DNA from: Acetobacteraceae bacterium
Lineage (GTDB): Bacteria > Pseudomonadota > Alphaproteobacteria > Acetobacterales > Acetobacteraceae
Direction of reading: 5' to 3'
Length of the DNA stretch: 11,135 bases
Assembly (NCBI GenBank): GCA_003164305.1
Contig: PLSZ01000270.1
Location: forward strand, 1 to 11,135
Position numbers and translations under genes: made by a program. Positions 1 to 7,104 of this stretch are shown in pieces. The notes beneath the pieces are model-generated. The model did not search any database and was not told where the DNA came from. It saw only the letters and a program-made list of their open reading frames with translations. How positions within the stretch are numbered: the stretch's first letter is position 1; the number at the start of each line of letters is the position of its first letter.

Positions 1-2595
1 CTGGGCGATGAACTCGACCTCGATCTGCCCGCCCGGCCGAAGCTTCACGTCCCACGGACCATCGGGAGGCAACTCCTTCAGCATCCGCGTCCGCATCGCG
101 GCGGCGTCCTTCCGCACCGTGCTGGTCTCGCCGGCGATGGCGGTGGCGATCGCCTGACGCACCCGCTCCCGCAACGCCGGCGGTCCGGCGATCACCCGGG
201 CCCGCGTCAGCGCCATCCGCTCCCAGGTCCAGGCATCCTGTTCGTGATAGCGGCGAAATGCCTCCAGCGAGACCGCGACCGGCCCCTTATTTCCCGAAGG
301 CCGCAACCGCATATCGACCGCGTAAAGCTGGCCCTCGACGCCAGGCGCGGTCAGCGCCGCCACATACGCGTGCGCCAGCCGCACAAACCAATGGCTCACC
401 GCCATCGCCCGGGTCCCGCGGCTCTCGGTGACATCCGGCGGATGGTCGTAGATGAACATCAGATCCAGGTCGGAGCCGGCCATCATCTCCCGCCCGCCGG
501 CCTTGCCCAGAGCGACCACCGCCATCGCGCCGCCCCGCACCCGCCCGAACCGCGCCGTGAAGTCCGCCTGCACCGGAGGCAGCAGAAACCGCAGCGCGGC
601 ATCCGCCATGCGGGTGCGCTGGATCCCCGCCTCGTCGGCATCCACCCGGCCCTCCATCGTGGCGACCGAAATGGCAAAATCCTCTTCCTTGACCGTCCGG
701 CTGGTGAGTTGGATCGCCTCCTCCAACCCGCGCGCCTCCCGCAACCGGCGGCGCAACGCGGCCGGCGCGTCCTCATCGGCCGGCGACAGCAGCCCCTCCA
801 GCGCCGAGGCATTCGCCGCCATGTGATCCGCCAGCCGAGGCGCCGCGCCGAGCACCGCCGCGATGCGGTCCAACAACGCCGGATTGCGCTGGATCAGCGA
901 CAGCAACTGGACCCCGGCGGGCTGCGCGCTCAGGAACCGGTCGAACCGGGTAAACGTCTCATCCGGGTGCGGTTGGGCGCCAATCCGGGCGAGAATGGTC
1001 GGCAGCAGCCGGTCCATCAACTCGCGCGCGCGGGCGGATCGCAGGGCGCGCACATGCCCGGTGGTCCAGGCCCGGATACGCGCGACAATCCGCTCCGGCT
1101 GGTCGAAACCCATTGCCCTCAGGGCGGCGATCGTGGCGGCGGGGGAGGGGTCGTCACCACGGAAATCCAGGCCGGGATCGGCGGAGGTGTCGTATAGCGG
1201 TGACGGCAGCACCTCGAACACCGCCGCGTAATGCGCCCGCACGCGCGACAACTGATGGATCAGCGCCTGAGCGAACGTCGTCGCGCCGGGAAAGCCCAGG
1301 AACAACGCGATGCGCGTCAGGTCGTCAGGCTTGTCGGGCAGGACGTGGGTCTGGCGGTCGTTGATCATCTGCAACCGGTGTTCGACCTGGCGCAGAAACC
1401 GGTAGGCCGCTTCCAGTTCGCGGGCGGCGCGGCGCGGTACGTGGCCAGCACGGGTCAGCAGGCGCAGCGCTCCCAACGTGGTGCGATCCCGCAGACCAGG
1501 GTCCCGTCCGCCCCAGACGAGTTGCAGCGTTTGCACGAGGAATTCGATTTCCCGGATGCCGCCCTCGCCGAGTTTGACATTGTGACCGGCGATGCGCGCG
1601 ACCGGATCGGCCCCGGCGCTCAACGCGCCACCCTTGTGCTCGTCGATTCGCCGCTTCATCGCCTGGATGTCGGCGACGGCGGCGAAGTCCAGCCCGCGGC
1701 GCCAGATGAACGGGCGGATCGCGTCCAGAAAGCTCCAACCCAGAGCCACGTCGCCGGCCACGGGACGAGCCTTGATCATCGCCGCCCGTTCCCAGTTCTG
1801 CCCCATGCTTTCGTAGTATGTGATGGCGTTGGTGATCGCGACCGCGGGAGGCGTGGCGGCCGGATCGGGACGCAGGCGCAAATCGGTGCGGAACACATAG
1901 CCGTCCGCGTCCCTTGTCTCCATCAACCCGACAAGACCCCGGGCGATCCGGGCCGCGAACCCAACCATGGCGTCATCCGCCGTTCGTTCGGTATAAATCG
2001 GCGCGGCGGGGTCAAACAGCAGCACGAGGTCGATATCCGACGAGTAATTCAGTTCCCTCGCCCCAAGCTTGCCCATCCCGAGGACGGTGAATCCGCCCCC
2101 GGGCGCCGGGTTGTCGGGGTCGGGCAGCGCCAGCTCTCCGGCGTCATGCGCCGCCCGCAGCAGATGGGCCATGGCGAGACCCAGAGTGGCTTCGGCCAGC
2201 GAGGACAACGCGCCCGTCACTTGCTCCAGCGTCCATTGGCCGCCGATATCGGCCAGCGCGCACACCAGCGCGACCTGGCGTTTGGCCAGACGCAAAGCCG
2301 ACGCCACGACCGCCTTGCGCGCGCCCGGCTTCACCTGAGCCAATGCCGTCATCGCGGCGGCCACCGTGATGTCGGCGCCCTCGGTCACGAAACGGGCCAC
2401 TGTCGCGGATTCGCGCAACGCCAGATCGCTCAGATACGGGCTGGCGCCGCCCAGACAGCGCAGCATCGCGGCGGCCTCGGGACGCGCCGTGAGGCGGGAT
2501 TCCACGCGGCCACACGCGGCGAAGCGTTCCAGCAGGCGCGCGGCGGCTTCGCTGTCAAAAGGGGCGGGCCAGGCGGGTCGGACGATCGCTGTCAT
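1..2595 (-). CDS. glnE: Bifunctional glutamine synthetase adenylyltransferase/adenylyl-removing enzyme (3' end outside window)
   Basis: GlnE adds AMP to glutamine synthetase (inactivating) and removes it (reactivating), under control of PII and glutamine, in the cytoplasm. One uninterrupted minus-strand frame gives 865 residues before the window edge; family members are usually about 950-1000, so roughly the last 100 or more are missing. Both nucleotidyltransferase-fold halves are visible. The N-terminal adenylyl-removing half has GMGKLGARELNYSSDIDL at residues 173-190 (metal-binding D187 and D189) and an RTDLRLRP segment near 235-243. The C-terminal adenylyltransferase half has GKAGGRE followed by GSDLDL at about 695-712 (D709, D711) and a DMRLRPSGNKGP segment near 757-768. 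The ATG at 2593-2595 is preceded by GGAAG eight bases upstream. It is divergent from the YhdP-like gene, with palindromic repeats between them. Both active sites look intact. Identification is very secure. Confidence 0.97.
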   Translation of the reverse strand, partial: MTAIVRPAWPAPFDSEAAARLLERFAACGRVESRLTARPEAAAMLRCLGGASPYLSDLALRESATVARFVTEGADITVAAAMTALAQVKPGARKAVVASALRLAKRQVALVCALADIGGQWTLEQVTGALSSLAEATLGLAMAHLLRAAHDAGELALPDPDNPAPGGGFTVLGMGKLGARELNYSSDIDLVLLFDPAAPIYTERTADDAMVGFAARIARGLVGLMETRDADGYVFRTDLRLRPDPAATPPAVAITNAITYYESMGQNWERAAMIKARPVAGDVALGWSFLDAIRPFIWRRGLDFAAVADIQAMKRRIDEHKGGALSAGADPVARIAGHNVKLGEGGIREIEFLVQTLQLVWGGRDPGLRDRTTLGALRLLTRAGHVPRRAARELEAAYRFLRQVEHRLQMINDRQTHVLPDKPDDLTRIALFLGFPGATTFAQALIHQLSRVRAHYAAVFEVLPSPLYDTSADPGLDFRGDDPSPAATIAALRAMGFDQPERIVARIRAWTTGHVRALRSARARELMDRLLPTILARIGAQPHPDETFTRFDRFLSAQPAGVQLLSLIQRNPALLDRIAAVLGAAPRLADHMAANASALEGLLSPADEDAPAALRRRLREARGLEEAIQLTSRTVKEEDFAISVATMEGRVDADEAGIQRTRMADAALRFLLPPVQADFTARFGRVRGGAMAVVALGKAGGREMMAGSDLDLMFIYDHPPDVTESRGTRAMAVSHWFVRLAHAYVAALTAPGVEGQLYAVDMRLRPSGNKGPVAVSLEAFRRYHEQDAWTWERMALTRARVIAGPPALRERVRQAIATAIAGETSTVRKDAAAMRTRMLKELPPDGPWDVKLRPGGQIEVEFIAQ

Positions 2596-2670
2596 GCAGC
2601 CGGCTTCCAGAGAGTGCTCGCATCGTATTGGTTTCGCGCCGGCCCGCCACCCCAAACCGGCGGGTGTCCC

Positions 2671-2870
2671 CCCATAAGCGCCGGGCGGGGTCGAAACGCC
2701 CCTCCTTCGTCATGCTCGCCTCGCTCCGCCGTCATCCTCGGCCTTGAGCCGAGGATCGCTCGCATCACGCACCCTGGCCGGTTTCCACGCAGGGGCGTTT
2801 CCACAGATGCTCGGGTCGCGCCCGAGCATGACGAAGGAGGGGCGATTCGACTTCGCTCGGCGCTTAGGCG
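2671..2870. repeat. Nested palindromic repeat element A, about 200 bp
   Basis: The outer arms, 2671-2718 and 2823-2870, are 48 bp each and match as an inverted repeat at 42 of 48 positions by my alignment. Their inner 28 bp (2691-2718 against 2823-2850) differ at one position only. Within lie two compact hairpins: a perfect 9-bp stem 2734-2742/2748-2756 with a 5-nt loop (CTTGA), and a perfect 9-bp stem 2807-2815/2821-2829 with a 5-nt loop (TCGCG). The second hairpin shares bases with the right outer arm, so the two folds exclude each other. A third alternative pairing is GAAACGCCCCT (2693-2703) with its complement at 2791-2801. The core words TCATGCTCG and CATCCTCGG resemble dispersed palindromes common in alphaproteobacterial intergenic DNA. 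No transposase gene is present, so if mobile it would be non-autonomous. Confidence 0.85.
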
Positions 2871-2872
2871 AC

Positions 2873-2980
2873 GGCCAACAATAAACGAGTCGCCTGACGC
2901 GCCGGCCTTTCTCGTCATCCCCGGGTCGAGTCCGGGGATGACGAGAGTGGAACGACGACCTGACGCGATAATTGTTGGGC
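2873..2980. repeat. Nested palindromic repeat element B, about 108 bp
   Basis: The centre is a perfect 15-bp stem, 2910-2924 paired with 2932-2946 (arm TCTCGTCATCCCCGG), with a 7-nt loop. Outer arms containing CCAACAAT (left, from about 2874) and its complement ATTGTTGG (right, ending about 2979) give a second, imperfect level of pairing. The word CCTGACGCG occurs twice in direct orientation, at about 2893-2901 and 2959-2967. The centre matches the GTCATCCCCGG-type palindrome that recurs in many alphaproteobacterial genomes (from general knowledge; copy number here is not known). It begins about 3 bp after element A ends, so the two form one compound block. Confidence 0.8.
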
Positions 2981-3008
2981 GCCCCCCGCTGGACCGCGGT
3001 CGACCGAG

Positions 3009-6000
3009 ATGAACGTCCTTCCCGGCCTGAGACGGCACTTCAGACACCTCCGGCACCTGAAGCATACCGGTCGCGCGGCGATCGAAATCGGCTGGGTGAT
3101 GCATCACGTCTCGCACTTCCTGCTGACCGCGGCGGTGCTCCTCAGCCTCATCGCCGTCGGTGGGGCATGGCGCCTGTCGCGCGGCCCGGTCGATCTGAAT
3201 TTCATCAAGAACCGCGTGGAGCAGGCGATCGACAAAAGCATCGGCCCGTTGCGGGTGAAGATCGGCGACGCATCGATCGCCTGGGGCGGGTTCAGTCATG
3301 GCCTCGATCAGCCACTGCTCCTGCGTTTGACGGATCTGACGATCGACAATCCCGCGGGAACCGCCGCCGTCCATGTTCCCTCGATGGAGGCCGCGTTGTC
3401 GGCGCGGTGGCTGCTGATCGGCCGCGTCCTGCCGCGCACCATCACCTTGCAAGGACCGCGTTTGCTGCTGACCCGCGGACCGGATGGCATGGTCAGCTTC
3501 GCCATCGGCAACGCGGCTCCAGAGGGCGCAAGCCTAAAGGCCGCGGGCCCAGAGGGAGCGAGCGACCCGGCGAGCGCGCCAAACGCGGCCGCCAATACCG
3601 ACGGGTCATCATCGCTGAATGCCCTGCTCGGCGTGCTTGGAACCCCGGCGCAGACCGATCTGCAGGCTGGCGGAGGCCGATTGAGCCAGCTTTCAAGCAT
3701 CTCCATCCACGGCGCCACGCTCCGGTTGAACGATCGTCTTCTGGGAATGACGTGGTCCGCCGAGCGTGCGGACATCGATCTCACCCGTCACCGGGGAGGC
3801 GGCATTGACGGCAAGGCAACGCTGGTCCTGGCGCTGGGGGCGCAAAAACCGGTGCTGTCCGGCAGCTTCACCCTCTCGCCTGGCGCCCAATCGGCTCATG
3901 TCACGGCGAGCCTGTCGCGGGTAGAGCCTAAAGATCTCGCGGATTCGGTGGCGATCCTGGCGCCTCTGGGCGCGTTGGACGTGCCGCTGACCCTCGATGG
4001 AGAGGCAGATCTCGGACCTGATTTCACCCCCGATCACATCCGCCTGACCGCGCACGCGGGCGCCGGGACGGTCAGCACCGGCGACGGTTCGATCCCCGTT
4101 CACCGCGCGGAACTGACACTGGAGGGCACGCCGGAACAGGCCACGCTACGGAACGCCTCCGTCGAACTATCTCCCGGGCCCGGGGCCCCTGTCTCCACGG
4201 TCGGCGCCAGCGGGCAGATCGCCCATCAGGCCGGGCGCATCACCGCGATGCTGAATCTGACCCTCGATCATGTCGCGTTTTCCGACCTGCCCGCGCTGTG
4301 GCCCAACGACGTTTCGCCGCCAACCCGTGCCTGGATCACGCGGAACATTCCCAGCGGCCGGGCGCATGACGGCAAGGTGGAACTGGTGCTCGAAACCCCT
4401 GACACTCAACCCGACGTGAATCTGTTGAGCGCCACCGCGACGCTCGAAGGCGACGATATCTCGGTGATCTGGCTGCCAACGGTGCCGCGGGTGGAGCAGG
4501 CCAAAGCCCATTTGGTGCTGACCGATCCGGACAAGGTCGAGATCGACGTCCGCTCGGCCCGGCAGAAGGTCAATGGCGCCGATCCGATCGCCATCCAGAA
4601 CGGACATGTCACCATCATCGGCCTGTCGAAGAAGGATCAGGTGGCGACGGTTCAGGTGGATGCGAATGGCTCGGTCCCCAGCGCGATCACGCTGTTGAAG
4701 GAGCCGCGCCTGCACGTTCTGGACAAGCATCCGATGGATTTGCGCGCGCCGGCCGGCGACGCCCGCATCAGTCTGCGCGTCGTCGTGCCGCTGGAACTCA
4801 ACCTGAACATCGACGACGTCACGATCCACGGCACCGGCAACCTGACAAAAGTGCATCTGACCGGAGTCGCCGCGGGCCGCGATCTTGACGACGGAGCGCT
4901 CTCGCTCGACGTGGACACCAACCATTTGGCGATCAAGGGCACCGGCCGGTTCGCGGGGATACCCAGCACCATCGACGTCCTGATGGATTTCCGCGCCGGA
5001 CCTCCGACGCAGGTGCTGCAACGGATCGCGGTCAGCGGCCGTGCGAGCGGCAAGGCGTTGGCGGACGCCGGTCTCGATACCGAGGACGTGATCGGCGGCG
5101 ACGTCGGACTTTCCCTGGTGCTCAGCGAATATCGCAATGGCGACGGCGATGTCACGGCGGACGCCGACCTGACCCAGGCTGGGCTGACCGTATCGCCATT
5201 GGCCTGGCGAAAACCGGCGGGAGACGCGGCGAAGGCCTCGGCACGGGTGACGCTGTCGAAAGACCGGCTGACCGGCATCGACAAGGTGACGATCGATGGC
5301 CCGGCGATGCAGGTGCGCGGCGCGGTCACGGCGGTCGATGGCAAGCTGGATACTGTCCGCCTCGATCGCCTTGCCCTCGGGCGGACCGACATCAGGGGAA
5401 CGGTCCGGCTGCACGACAAAGCGATCGACGCCGATCTGTCCGGCGCTGTGTTGGACGTTTCGGCGAAACTACTGGAAAAATCGGCGAAGCGAGACACCTC
5501 CGCGCCGCCACCCGCCGGGCCGCCATGGTCGATTCGAGGGCGATTCGATCGCGTGGTCCTGGCGCACGATGAAACCGCCAGCCAGGTCGCCGTCGCGGCG
5601 GACAGTGACGGCCAGGTGATCCGTGCGTTGACGGCGACCGGCAGGATCGGCTCCGGCAAACCGTTTTCGGTGCGGATCGCGTCGCAACGCTCTGCCAACG
5701 CTCAGGCCGCGCGTCATCTGACAGTTAACCTGGAGGATGCCGGCGCTGTACTTCAGGGGGTCGGCATCACCGAAGATATCCGCGGCGGGGTCATGACCGT
5801 GACCGGCGATTTTGACGATACGACCGCGAACCATACGTTGTCCGGCACACTGGAACTCAACGATTTTCGCGTCGCGCACGCGCCGGCTTTGGGGAAACTG
5901 CTGCAGGCGGTGACGCTCTATGGCCTGGTCGATGCGTTGGGCGGACCAGGCCTGAGTTTCTCGCGGCTCTCGGCACCGTTTCAACTCGATGGCGACACGT

Positions 6001-6359
6001 TGGACCTGCGGGACGCGCGTGCGTTCAGTCCTTCGCTCGGGCTGACGGCGAAGGGCCGCATCGATCGCGCCGGCGACCGGCTGGACGTCGAAGGGACGTT
6101 GGTTCCGGCCTATGTCTTCAATTCGATATTAGGCCGCATTCCGCTGATCGGCGGCCTGTTCAGCGCGGAAAAAGGCGGCGGCCTGTTCGCGATGAATTAT
6201 TCGTTGCGCGGACCGCTGGATAATCCAACTGTCGTGGCGAACCCGCTGAGCGCGCTGACACCGGGACTCCTGCGCGGCATGTTCGGTCTGTTCGATCAGG
6301 CTCCCGCCGCGCGCCAGGCGCCGCTTGACCACGCCAGCCCAGGGGTCAACGTTCAGTGA
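3009..6359 (+). CDS. YhdP/AsmA-like envelope protein (DUF3971-type), 1116 residues
   Basis: This is a long inner-membrane-anchored protein of the AsmA-like/YhdP superfamily. In E. coli, YhdP, TamB and YdbH support phospholipid movement to the outer membrane; the same role here is inferred. One hydrophobic segment lies at about residues 35-52, followed by WRLSRGPVDL, typical of the N-terminus of these proteins. The rest is rich in short alternating beta-type segments (repeated D/T-V-x-L-D-G patterns), as expected for the groove-forming fold. The C-terminal AsmA-like part (about 944-1098) includes LGKLLQAVTLYGLVDAL, VPAYVFNSILGRIPLIGGLF (about 1031-1050) and SLRGPLDNPTVVANP. Residues about 165-200 are a low-complexity Ala/Pro/Gly linker. 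An in-frame stop at 2961-2963 makes 3009 the first ATG; its ribosome site is weak, so the ATG at 3099 (residue 31, just before the membrane segment) is an alternative. It is followed 18 bp later by the hydrolase gene. Confidence 0.88.
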   Translation: MNVLPGLRRHFRHLRHLKHTGRAAIEIGWVMHHVSHFLLTAAVLLSLIAVGGAWRLSRGPVDLNFIKNRVEQAIDKSIGPLRVKIGDASIAWGGFSHGLDQPLLLRLTDLTIDNPAGTAAVHVPSMEAALSARWLLIGRVLPRTITLQGPRLLLTRGPDGMVSFAIGNAAPEGASLKAAGPEGASDPASAPNAAANTDGSSSLNALLGVLGTPAQTDLQAGGGRLSQLSSISIHGATLRLNDRLLGMTWSAERADIDLTRHRGGGIDGKATLVLALGAQKPVLSGSFTLSPGAQSAHVTASLSRVEPKDLADSVAILAPLGALDVPLTLDGEADLGPDFTPDHIRLTAHAGAGTVSTGDGSIPVHRAELTLEGTPEQATLRNASVELSPGPGAPVSTVGASGQIAHQAGRITAMLNLTLDHVAFSDLPALWPNDVSPPTRAWITRNIPSGRAHDGKVELVLETPDTQPDVNLLSATATLEGDDISVIWLPTVPRVEQAKAHLVLTDPDKVEIDVRSARQKVNGADPIAIQNGHVTIIGLSKKDQVATVQVDANGSVPSAITLLKEPRLHVLDKHPMDLRAPAGDARISLRVVVPLELNLNIDDVTIHGTGNLTKVHLTGVAAGRDLDDGALSLDVDTNHLAIKGTGRFAGIPSTIDVLMDFRAGPPTQVLQRIAVSGRASGKALADAGLDTEDVIGGDVGLSLVLSEYRNGDGDVTADADLTQAGLTVSPLAWRKPAGDAAKASARVTLSKDRLTGIDKVTIDGPAMQVRGAVTAVDGKLDTVRLDRLALGRTDIRGTVRLHDKAIDADLSGAVLDVSAKLLEKSAKRDTSAPPPAGPPWSIRGRFDRVVLAHDETASQVAVAADSDGQVIRALTATGRIGSGKPFSVRIASQRSANAQAARHLTVNLEDAGAVLQGVGITEDIRGGVMTVTGDFDDTTANHTLSGTLELNDFRVAHAPALGKLLQAVTLYGLVDALGGPGLSFSRLSAPFQLDGDTLDLRDARAFSPSLGLTAKGRIDRAGDRLDVEGTLVPAYVFNSILGRIPLIGGLFSAEKGGGLFAMNYSLRGPLDNPTVVANPLSALTPGLLRGMFGLFDQAPAARQAPLDHASPGVNVQ
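3511..3570 (+). repeat. Imperfect 30-bp tandem repeat inside the YhdP-like gene
   Basis: Two adjacent 30-bp units (3511-3540 and 3541-3570) share a core, CCAGAGGGCGCAAGC at 3519-3533 and CCAGAGGGAGCGAGC at 3549-3563. Because the period is a multiple of three, the frame is kept and each copy encodes the residues PEGAS. It lies in an Ala/Pro-rich linker between the N-terminal part and the rest of the protein, where length change should be tolerated. It was probably made by local duplication. Confidence 0.65.
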
Positions 6360-6377
6360 TCGATGGGGAGAAATGAC

Positions 6378-7091
6378 ATGTCAGACAAGCATCCGGTGGC
6401 GATTGTGTTCGACACCTTTGGCACGGTGGTGGATTGGCGTGGCAGCCTGATCGCCGACCTGACCGCGTTCGGCAAGCAACGCGGCATCGAAGCGGATTGG
6501 CCGGCGTTGATCGATGCCTGGCGGGCCGCTTACCACCCCTCGATGGACCGTGTGCGCAAGGGATTGCAACCATGGACGACGCTTGATGGCCTGCACCGTG
6601 CCTCGCTCGATCGGCTTGTGGAGGAGTTCGGCATCAAGGGACTGACCGAGCAGGACCTGGTACACATCAATCTCGGCTGGCACCGGCTGAATGGATGGCC
6701 GGATTCGGTGCCCGGCCTGACCCGGCTGAAAACAAGGTTCGTGATCGGACCGTTGTCGAATGGCAATGTCTCGCTGCTGACCTACATGGCGAAGCACGCG
6801 GGACTGCCCTGGGACATGGTGTTCGGGTCTGACCTGTTCGGTCATTTCAAACCCGATCCGGAGACCTATCTCGGAGTCGCGAAACTCATGGACCTGGCGC
6901 CCGACCAGGTGATGCTCGCGGCGGCGCATAACGGCGACCTCGCCAGCGCGCGAAAATGTGGACTGATGACCGCTTTCTTTGCCCGCCCGAATGAGTATGG
7001 GCCACACCAGAAGCGTGATTATTCCGCCGACCAGGACTGGGACTTCGTCGCCAGGGACATCGAGGACCTCGCCACCCAACTGGGCGTTTGA
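6378..7091 (+). CDS. Haloacid dehalogenase type II family hydrolase (HAD superfamily), 237 residues
   Basis: Cytosolic hydrolase of the L-2-haloacid-dehalogenase-like branch of the HAD superfamily. Motif I is VFDTFGTVVDW with nucleophile D12 and T16. Motif II is PLSNGN with S127 and N128. Motif III is K158 in HFKPDPETY. The last motif is AAAHNGDLASA with N185 and D187. Length fits the family. In characterised L-2-haloacid dehalogenases the last motif is S-x-N-x-x-D; here it reads A-A-H-N-G-D-L, a variant found in many uncharacterised members, so true dehalogenation is not assured and the substrate is unknown. The ATG at 6378 is chosen over an upstream in-frame ATG at 6363 because GGAG lies at 6368-6371, seven bases before it. 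The 18-bp gap after the YhdP-like stop suggests co-transcription. It is convergent with the c-di-GMP gene, with 13 bp between the stops. Confidence 0.9.
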   Translation: MSDKHPVAIVFDTFGTVVDWRGSLIADLTAFGKQRGIEADWPALIDAWRAAYHPSMDRVRKGLQPWTTLDGLHRASLDRLVEEFGIKGLTEQDLVHINLGWHRLNGWPDSVPGLTRLKTRFVIGPLSNGNVSLLTYMAKHAGLPWDMVFGSDLFGHFKPDPETYLGVAKLMDLAPDQVMLAAAHNGDLASARKCGLMTAFFARPNEYGPHQKRDYSADQDWDFVARDIEDLATQLGV

Positions 7092-7104
7092 CAAAACCTC
7101 GAGG

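Larger units (their letters stand above)
2596..3008. other. Divergent intergenic region between glnE and the YhdP-like gene
   Basis: These 413 bases separate two genes transcribed away from each other, so both promoters must lie here or just inside the genes. Positions 2671-2980 are occupied by two nested palindromic repeats listed separately. That leaves about 75 bp next to glnE and about 28 bp next to the plus-strand gene as non-repeat DNA. I see no convincing -35/-10 pair. A 10-bp perfect palindrome GACCGCGGTC (2992-3001) sits just before the plus-strand start; it may be an operator or chance. Reading frames crossing this region translate the palindromes into low-complexity peptides and do not look like genes. 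Confidence 0.8.

Noticed and set aside
2992..3005. Overlapping palindromes GACCGCGGTC and GGTCGACC just before the YhdP-like start.
   Set aside because: They are short GC-rich palindromes with no known operator match; noted in the intergenic entry but not called a site.
1231..3012. A 593-codon plus-strand open frame opposite glnE.
   Set aside because: It is the antisense of a clear glnE and of the palindromic repeats; its residues are Arg/Gly/Gln-rich with no family resemblance. Long antisense frames are common in GC-rich genes.
2592..3452. A 286-codon minus-strand open frame crossing the intergenic repeats into the YhdP-like gene.
   Set aside because: Its peptide contains the translated palindromes (for example VIPGLDPGMT), a well-known artefact of these repeats, and the rest is antisense to a real gene.
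4167..5414. A 415-codon minus-strand open frame inside the YhdP-like gene.
   Set aside because: It is the antisense shadow of a coding region with strong family features; it is rich in Asp/Arg/Gln/His with no motifs.
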